The notes under the pieces: model-generated | Database searches by the model: none | Told to the model about the DNA's origin: nothing | What the model saw: the letters and a program-made list of their open reading frames with translations, nothing else | Shown: positions 6,519 through 10,000 of the stretch, one piece after another | Layout of the letters: every line of letters begins with the position of its first letter | Position numbering within the stretch: position 1 is the first letter of the stretch | Assembly: GCF_020217025.1 (NCBI RefSeq) | Contig: NZ_JAIWOF010000111.1 | Location: 1 to 10,000 of the forward strand | DNA: 10,000 bases | DNA from: Flavobacterium sp. | Lineage (GTDB): Bacteria; Bacteroidota; Bacteroidia; Flavobacteriales; Flavobacteriaceae | Reading direction: 5' to 3' | Made by a program: the position numbers and the translations under genes

Positions 6519-7082
6519 TTATACCGATATTTTATCCAACTTTAAATAACCAATGTGTTTTTCATCTTCTGAAATTACATTGGTTTTTGTTATTTTCAAA
6601 CGATACTGCGATTTGAATTTATCCGAAAGAATTTCTTCAATATTGTGAATATCATCAACATCAACTCCATATTTATCATCAATATGTGATTCGGCTCCTT
6701 TGAAACCAAAATGTTTATAGAAAGTAGTTTGTTTGGCTTTCTTAATTGCTTCGGCTTTTGTTTTAGCAACAACTAATACTTTATAATGGTATTCTTCAAA
6801 TTCGCCTTCTTTGTAACCGCCTAAGTTTAAAAAGAATAATTGCTCTTCTTGTTCTAATTTTCCGTCATTAAAAATTATTTCAATTGCAAATCCATCAACA
6901 GAAGTTACTTTTTGCCACGCATCGATATGGATTCTTCCTTTAGCTTCAGGCCAAAAAGCATTCATGTCTGGAATTAATTCTTTTAAACTACTTCCAATGC
7001 CAAAAAAGATGTCATGTTGTTCGGTATAGCGTCCTTTTGGAGTACATCCCAATATTATCATGTATAAATTTGATGTTTTCAT
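6519..7082 (-). CDS. DUF1543 domain protein
   Basis: The ATG at 7082 gives 187 residues beginning MKTSNLYMIILGC. An upstream in-frame ATG at 7166 would add 28 residues rich in Phe, Tyr and Lys that match nothing in the family and would run through the 7100-7145 inverted repeat, so it is rejected. The conserved DUF1543 blocks are GCTPKGRYTEQHD (12-24), FFGIG (26-30), FWPEAKGRIHIDAW (43-56), LFFLNLGGY (82-90), the HYKVLVVA strand near 98, and FYKHFGFKGAESHIDDKYG (121-139). The protein appears soluble and cytoplasmic, with no signal peptide. Family function is unknown. The gene is a single unit divergent from glnN, and a weak TAnnTTTG-like element (7087-7094) sits almost on the start codon. Confidence 0.87.
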   Translation of the reverse strand: MKTSNLYMIILGCTPKGRYTEQHDIFFGIGSSLKELIPDMNAFWPEAKGRIHIDAWQKVTSVDGFAIEIIFNDGKLEQEEQLFFLNLGGYKEGEFEEYHYKVLVVAKTKAEAIKKAKQTTFYKHFGFKGAESHIDDKYGVDVDDIHNIEEILSDKFKSQYRLKITKTNVISEDEKHIGYLKLDKISV

Positions 7083-7099
7083 AATGTAAAAGTAGTAAA

Positions 7100-7145
7100 A
7101 AATATTTTTACCCCTAAAAAAATAGGGGTATTTGTAAAAATATTT
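7100..7145. promoter_or_regulatory. Nested inverted repeat in the DUF1543/glnN divergent promoter region
   Basis: Two perfect inverted repeats are nested. The outer is AAATATTTTTA (7100-7110) with TAAAAATATTT (7135-7145). The inner is TACCCCTA (7109-7116) with TAGGGGTA (7123-7130), separated by six A. The G/C blocks are striking in such AT-rich DNA. The right outer arm adjoins the TTG (7132-7134) of the glnN promoter, so a bound protein would be placed to control glnN and possibly DUF1543. Confidence 0.6.
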
Positions 7146-7163
7146 AAAAAAATTATATATTTG
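7132..7163 (+). promoter_or_regulatory. glnN promoter
   Basis: TTG (7132-7134), a 21-bp spacer and TATATTTG (7156-7163) form a full match to the Bacteroidetes TTG/TAnnTTTG promoter. The leader to the ATG at 7204 would be about 35 nt, A-rich at its end and without a Shine-Dalgarno. Confidence 0.7.
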
Positions 7164-7203
7164 CATAACTTTTCAAGGGTATAACTTTAAACACACACAA
7201 CTT

Positions 7204-9390
7204 ATGTCAACATTTCGTTTTCAAGCTTTAAGAAAAGCAACCGACAGAAAACCAGTTCATGTAGAGGAATTGGATAGAAAATCAGCTATTTTTGGTAGTA
7301 ATGTTTTTGGAGATAAAGCGATGCGACAGTTTTTAACACCAGAGGCTTACAAAGCTGTTAAAGCTGCTGCTGAAGGAGTAAAAATCGACCGAAAAATTGC
7401 CGATTATATTGCATTGGGAATGAAAGAGTGGGCATTATCAAAAGGAGTAACTCATTACACGCACTGGTTTCAACCATTAACTGGAACCACTGCGGAAAAG
7501 CACGATGCTTTCTTCGAAACATTTCCTGATGGAAGTGATCCAGTAGAAAAATTTGGCGGAAGTCAATTGGTACAACAAGAACCAGATGCGTCTTCTTTTC
7601 CAAATGGAGGAATTCGTAATACATTTGAAGCTAGAGGATATACTGCTTGGGATCCAACATCTCCAGCTTTTATCTTTGGGACTACTTTATGTATTCCAAC
7701 AGTTTTCGTTTCGTACACAGGTGAAGCATTAGATAACAAAACGCCTTTACTAAGAGCGTTACATGCTATCGATTCTGCAGCAATTGACGTTGCAAGATAT
7801 TTCGATAAAAACGTAAAAAGAGTAACACCAACTTTAGGTTGGGAACAAGAATATTTCTTAGTTGACTCAGCTTTAGCCAACTCAAGACCCGATTTATTAG
7901 CAACTGGAAGAACTTTATTAGGTCACACTGCTGCAAAAGGGCAGCAATTAGACGACCATTATTTTGGTTCGATTCCTACTAGAGTTTTAACGTATATGCG
8001 TGATTTAGAAAACGAATGTATGTTATTAGGAATTCCAGTTAAAACGCGTCACAACGAGGTAGCTCCTAACCAATTTGAGTTAGCACCTATCTTCGAAGAA
8101 ACGAATTTAGCGGTAGACCATAACTCATTATTAATGGACGTAATGCAAAAAGTGGCAGAACGTCACGATTTTAAAGTGTTATTCCATGAAAAACCATTCA
8201 AAGGAGTTAATGGTTCGGGTAAACATAACAACTGGTCATTAGCTACTGATACTGGAATCAACTTATTATCTCCAGGAAAAACACCAATGAGCAACTTACA
8301 ATTCTTAACGTTTTTCATCAATACGATTAAAGCGGTTCATGATTATGAAGAATTGTTAAGAGCATCAATTGCTTCTGCAAGTAACGACCACCGTTTAGGA
8401 GCGAATGAAGCACCACCAGCAATTATTTCAGTTTTCATTGGTGACGCACTTTCAAAAGTGTTAGAAGAATTAGAAGGAGTTTCAAAAGGGAAATTATCTC
8501 CAGAAGAAAAAACCGATTTAAAATTAAACGTTGTTGGTAAATTACCAGACGTAATGTTGGACAATACCGACAGAAACAGAACGTCTCCATTTGCTTTTAC
8601 AGGAAATAAATTTGAGTTTAGAGCCGTTGGTTCTTCTGCTAACTGTGCGGTTTCGATGACGACTTTAAATACAATTGTAGCAAAACAATTAAAAGATTTC
8701 AAAATTGAAGTAGATGCTTTAATCGAGAAAAACGATTTAAAGAAAGACGAAGCCATTTTCAACGTATTAAGAGAATATATTAAGCAAACGAAAACTATCC
8801 TTTTTGAAGGCGACGGTTATAGCGAAGCTTGGGAAAAAGAAGCTAAAAAACGCGGTTTAAGTAATCACAAAACAACACCACAAGCATTAAAAGCGAAAGT
8901 TTCTAAAAAAGCAATTGCATTGTTTGGAGAAATGGGAGTAATGAATCATGTTGAGGTTGAATCACGTTACGAAATTGAATTAGAAGAATACGTGAAAAAA
9001 ATCCAAATCGAAGGTCGAGTTTTAGGTGATATCGCTCGTAATCATGTGGTTCCTACGGCTATTCGTTACCAAAATGTGTTAATTGAAAACGTAAAAGGAT
9101 TAAAAGAAATTTTCGGAAAAGACTTTGAAAAAATCGCTAAAGAACAAATTTCGTTAATCAAAGAAATTTCTGAACACATTGAAGGTATCAACACGAAAGT
9201 TGAAAAAATGACCGAAGAACGTAAAAAAGCAAATGCCTTAACGAGCACAGAAAAAATGGCAGACGCTTATTGTGATAAAGTAAAACCATACTTCGAAGAA
9301 ATTCGTTACCACGCTGACAAATTAGAATTGTTAGTAGACGACGAACTTTGGACGCTAACAAAATACAGAGAGTTGTTATTTACGAAGTAA
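7204..9390 (+). CDS. glnN: Glutamine synthetase type III
   Basis: The 728-residue product has the length and sequence of the GSIII (GlnN) class found in Bacteroidetes and cyanobacteria, much longer than GSI at about 450-470. It makes glutamine from glutamate, ammonia and ATP in the cytoplasm and is the main entry point for ammonium. The GSIII N-terminal region includes SAIFGSNVFGDKAM (28-41) and THYTHWFQPLTG. The catalytic beta-barrel follows: GWEQEYF (212-218, metal-binding Glu), the GSIII signature NGSGKHNNWS (336-345), LGANEAPPA, DRNRTSPF (456-463) and KFEFRAVGSS (469-478). A long helical C-terminal extension (about 500-728) is typical of the class. The gene is monocistronic: a strong promoter, a nested inverted repeat upstream and a terminator directly after. 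No PII or ammonium transporter gene is adjacent. Confidence 0.95.
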   Translation: MSTFRFQALRKATDRKPVHVEELDRKSAIFGSNVFGDKAMRQFLTPEAYKAVKAAAEGVKIDRKIADYIALGMKEWALSKGVTHYTHWFQPLTGTTAEKHDAFFETFPDGSDPVEKFGGSQLVQQEPDASSFPNGGIRNTFEARGYTAWDPTSPAFIFGTTLCIPTVFVSYTGEALDNKTPLLRALHAIDSAAIDVARYFDKNVKRVTPTLGWEQEYFLVDSALANSRPDLLATGRTLLGHTAAKGQQLDDHYFGSIPTRVLTYMRDLENECMLLGIPVKTRHNEVAPNQFELAPIFEETNLAVDHNSLLMDVMQKVAERHDFKVLFHEKPFKGVNGSGKHNNWSLATDTGINLLSPGKTPMSNLQFLTFFINTIKAVHDYEELLRASIASASNDHRLGANEAPPAIISVFIGDALSKVLEELEGVSKGKLSPEEKTDLKLNVVGKLPDVMLDNTDRNRTSPFAFTGNKFEFRAVGSSANCAVSMTTLNTIVAKQLKDFKIEVDALIEKNDLKKDEAIFNVLREYIKQTKTILFEGDGYSEAWEKEAKKRGLSNHKTTPQALKAKVSKKAIALFGEMGVMNHVEVESRYEIELEEYVKKIQIEGRVLGDIARNHVVPTAIRYQNVLIENVKGLKEIFGKDFEKIAKEQISLIKEISEHIEGINTKVEKMTEERKKANALTSTEKMADAYCDKVKPYFEEIRYHADKLELLVDDELWTLTKYRELLFTK

Positions 9391-9403
9391 TTAATTAAAA
9401 AAG

Positions 9404-9431
9404 AAAATCCCAATCGAAAGATTGGGATTTT
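9404..9431 (+). terminator. Rho-independent terminator of glnN
   Basis: A 12-bp perfect stem (AAAATCCCAATC 9404-9415, GATTGGGATTTT 9420-9431) has a GAAA tetraloop. The T tract is at 9428-9433, 13 bp after the glnN stop. Confidence 0.92.
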
Positions 9432-9450
9432 TTGTTTGCAACTTGATAAT

Positions 9451-9556
9451 AATAATTTACCCCTAAATTAACTAACCAAGTGCTTAAATTTATTTGCAAT
9501 GATTTGTTTGATACATTGCAAAGATTGTTAGTAAAATAATTTAACCCCTTAAATTA
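9451..9556. repeat. Imperfect direct repeat flanking a hairpin
   Basis: AATAATTTACCCCTAAATTA (9451-9470) recurs at 9535-9556 with two single-base insertions (ACCCC to AACCCC, CTAAA to CTTAAA). The copies start 84 bp apart and enclose the 9493-9522 hairpin. Confidence 0.6.
9493..9522. repeat. Inverted repeat, 9-bp stem
   Basis: TTTGCAATG (9493-9501) and CATTGCAAA (9514-9522) form a perfect stem with a 12-nt loop. No T tract follows, so it is not a standard terminator. Confidence 0.65.
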
Positions 9557-9570
9557 TTTCGCACTAACGA

Positions 9571-9616
9571 TTTCAAAACTATAAAAAAGCAGAAATAGTT
9601 TTGAAAAGCTTTCAAA
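9571..9616. repeat. Overlapping inverted repeats (12-bp and 7-bp stems)
   Basis: TTTCAAAACTAT (9571-9582) and ATAGTTTTGAAA (9595-9606) form a perfect 12-bp stem with a 12-nt loop. TTTGAAA (9600-9606) can instead pair with TTTCAAA (9610-9616) across 3 nt. The two pairings exclude each other. Confidence 0.65.
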
Positions 9617-9719
9617 TTTAGATAAGTCAAAATTAAGAGGTTTTATTGGAGTGGTTGCTGTAGTTTTTCTGCATATTTTTACTAAAATGTATTTTTTTTT
9701 CAGCTTTTCAGAAAAAAAA

Positions 9720-9739
9720 AGTCTAGCAAAAGCTAGACT
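9720..9739 (-). terminator. Rho-independent terminator of the superoxide dismutase gene
   Basis: An 8-bp perfect stem (AGTCTAGC 9720-9727, GCTAGACT 9732-9739) has an AAAA loop. Nine A at 9712-9720 give a U tract on the minus-strand RNA. It lies 27 bp after the sod stop codon. Confidence 0.88.
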
Positions 9740-9766
9740 AGTAAATTTTTAGAAATAATAGTAATA

Positions 9767-10000
9767 TTAAATTTTACTGATTGCTGTTTCGTATTTAACA
9801 TTCACTATGTTCCAATCAATTACGTTGAAAATAGCGGTTAAATATTCATTACGTTTGTTTTGATAGTGTAAGTAGTAGGCGTGTTCCCAAACATCAATAG
9901 CTAAAATGGGAGTGCCTCTAACTTCTGCGTTTGGCATTAGTGGATTATCTTGATTAGCGGTACTAGTCACGGCTAATTTTCCATCACGAGTAACTACTAA
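9767..10000 (-). CDS. Superoxide dismutase (Mn-type), C-terminal part (runs off right edge)
   Basis: The frame is open to the window edge and gives the last 77 residues. They match the C-terminal domain of Fe/Mn superoxide dismutases. [20 protein letters not shown] is followed by [19 protein letters not shown], which holds two of the four metal ligands (Asp36 and His40 of the visible part). The family end, FNVIDW, lies shortly before the stop. The enzyme converts superoxide to oxygen and hydrogen peroxide. The Gln in TANQDNPLM (visible residue 17) occupies the place of the second-sphere Gln of Mn enzymes, so manganese use is favoured over iron. The N-terminal ligands lie outside the window, so cambialistic activity cannot be excluded. 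The visible GTG at 9968-9970 is an internal Val codon, not the start. A strong terminator follows the gene. Confidence 0.93.
   Translation of the reverse strand, partial: LVVTRDGKLAVTSTANQDNPLMPNAEVRGTPILAIDVWEHAYYLHYQNKRNEYLTAIFNVIDWNIVNVKYETAISKI

Larger units (their letters stand above)
9434..9711. other. Non-coding gap between glnN and sod terminators, rich in repeats
   Basis: This roughly 280-bp stretch has no protein-like frame on either strand. It contains an imperfect direct repeat (9451-9470 and 9535-9556), two perfect hairpins (9493-9522, 9571-9606) and a third overlapping repeat (9600-9616). It is bounded on both sides by terminators pointing inward, so any RNA from it would need its own promoter; I see no convincing one. 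Confidence 0.6.

Noticed and set aside
7083..7166. Upstream in-frame ATG extending DUF1543 by 28 residues
   Set aside because: The extension is Phe/Tyr/Lys-rich, unlike the family, and would translate the glnN promoter and nested repeat. The family starts at the ATG at 7082.
8343..8762. 139-codon minus-strand frame inside glnN
   Set aside because: It is an antisense shadow of the conserved GSIII core, with no promoter and no family resemblance.
9968..9970. GTG start for a 67-residue SOD-like protein
   Set aside because: The frame continues upstream with typical SOD sequence to the window edge, so this GTG is an internal Val codon of a truncated gene.
1..10000. tRNA, rRNA, CRISPR array, insertion sequence or prophage
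   Set aside because: No cloverleaf-like segment, evenly spaced repeats, transposase or phage-like protein was seen on either strand. The inverted repeats present are short and have no element between them.

Overview
The window looks like chromosome from a member of the Flavobacteriaceae, probably Flavobacterium or a close relative. The DNA is very AT-rich. Start codons are preceded by A-rich leaders without Shine-Dalgarno sequences. Several upstream regions carry the Bacteroidetes -7 element TAnnTTTG. Lipoproteins, a type III glutamine synthetase and a fused isobutyryl-CoA mutase also fit this group. These are inferences from sequence style and recalled families; no search was run.

Layout, left to right. 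(1) 2-154, minus: N-terminus of a small single-pass membrane protein cut by the window edge. Its upstream region (243-302) has four alternating inverted half-sites. (2) 362-381: a strong hairpin terminator, followed by about 165 bp without a gene. (3) 547-1257, minus: DUF4197 lipoprotein. It is divergent from (4) 1385-4810, plus: the large fused B12-dependent mutase IcmF, closed by a terminator. (5) 4870-5346, plus: stand-alone GyrI-like ligand-binding protein. It converges, with overlapping stop codons, on (6) a two-gene minus unit: a 46-residue basic microprotein (5718-5858) and a SEC-C/YchJ-like protein (5343-5714). (7) 5966-6484, plus: lipoprotein of unknown function, sharing a bidirectional terminator with (8) 6519-7082, minus: DUF1543 protein. 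(9) 7204-9390, plus: type III glutamine synthetase glnN, divergent from DUF1543 across a nested inverted repeat. (10) 9434-9711: non-coding stretch with two perfect hairpins and an imperfect direct repeat. (11) 9767-10000, minus: C-terminal part of a Mn-type superoxide dismutase, followed by a strong terminator.

The genes do not form one pathway. IcmF handles branched/straight C4 acyl-CoA isomerisation, GlnN assimilates ammonia and SOD removes superoxide; the rest are housekeeping or uncharacterised proteins. Genes sit as single units or short operons, mostly bounded by hairpin terminators. There is no sign of a phage, IS element, CRISPR array or defence island. The most interesting unexplained material is non-coding: the symmetric repeat cluster at 243-302, the nested repeat before glnN at 7100-7145, the hairpin-rich gap at 9434-9711, and the unannotated-size microprotein gene at 5718-5858.
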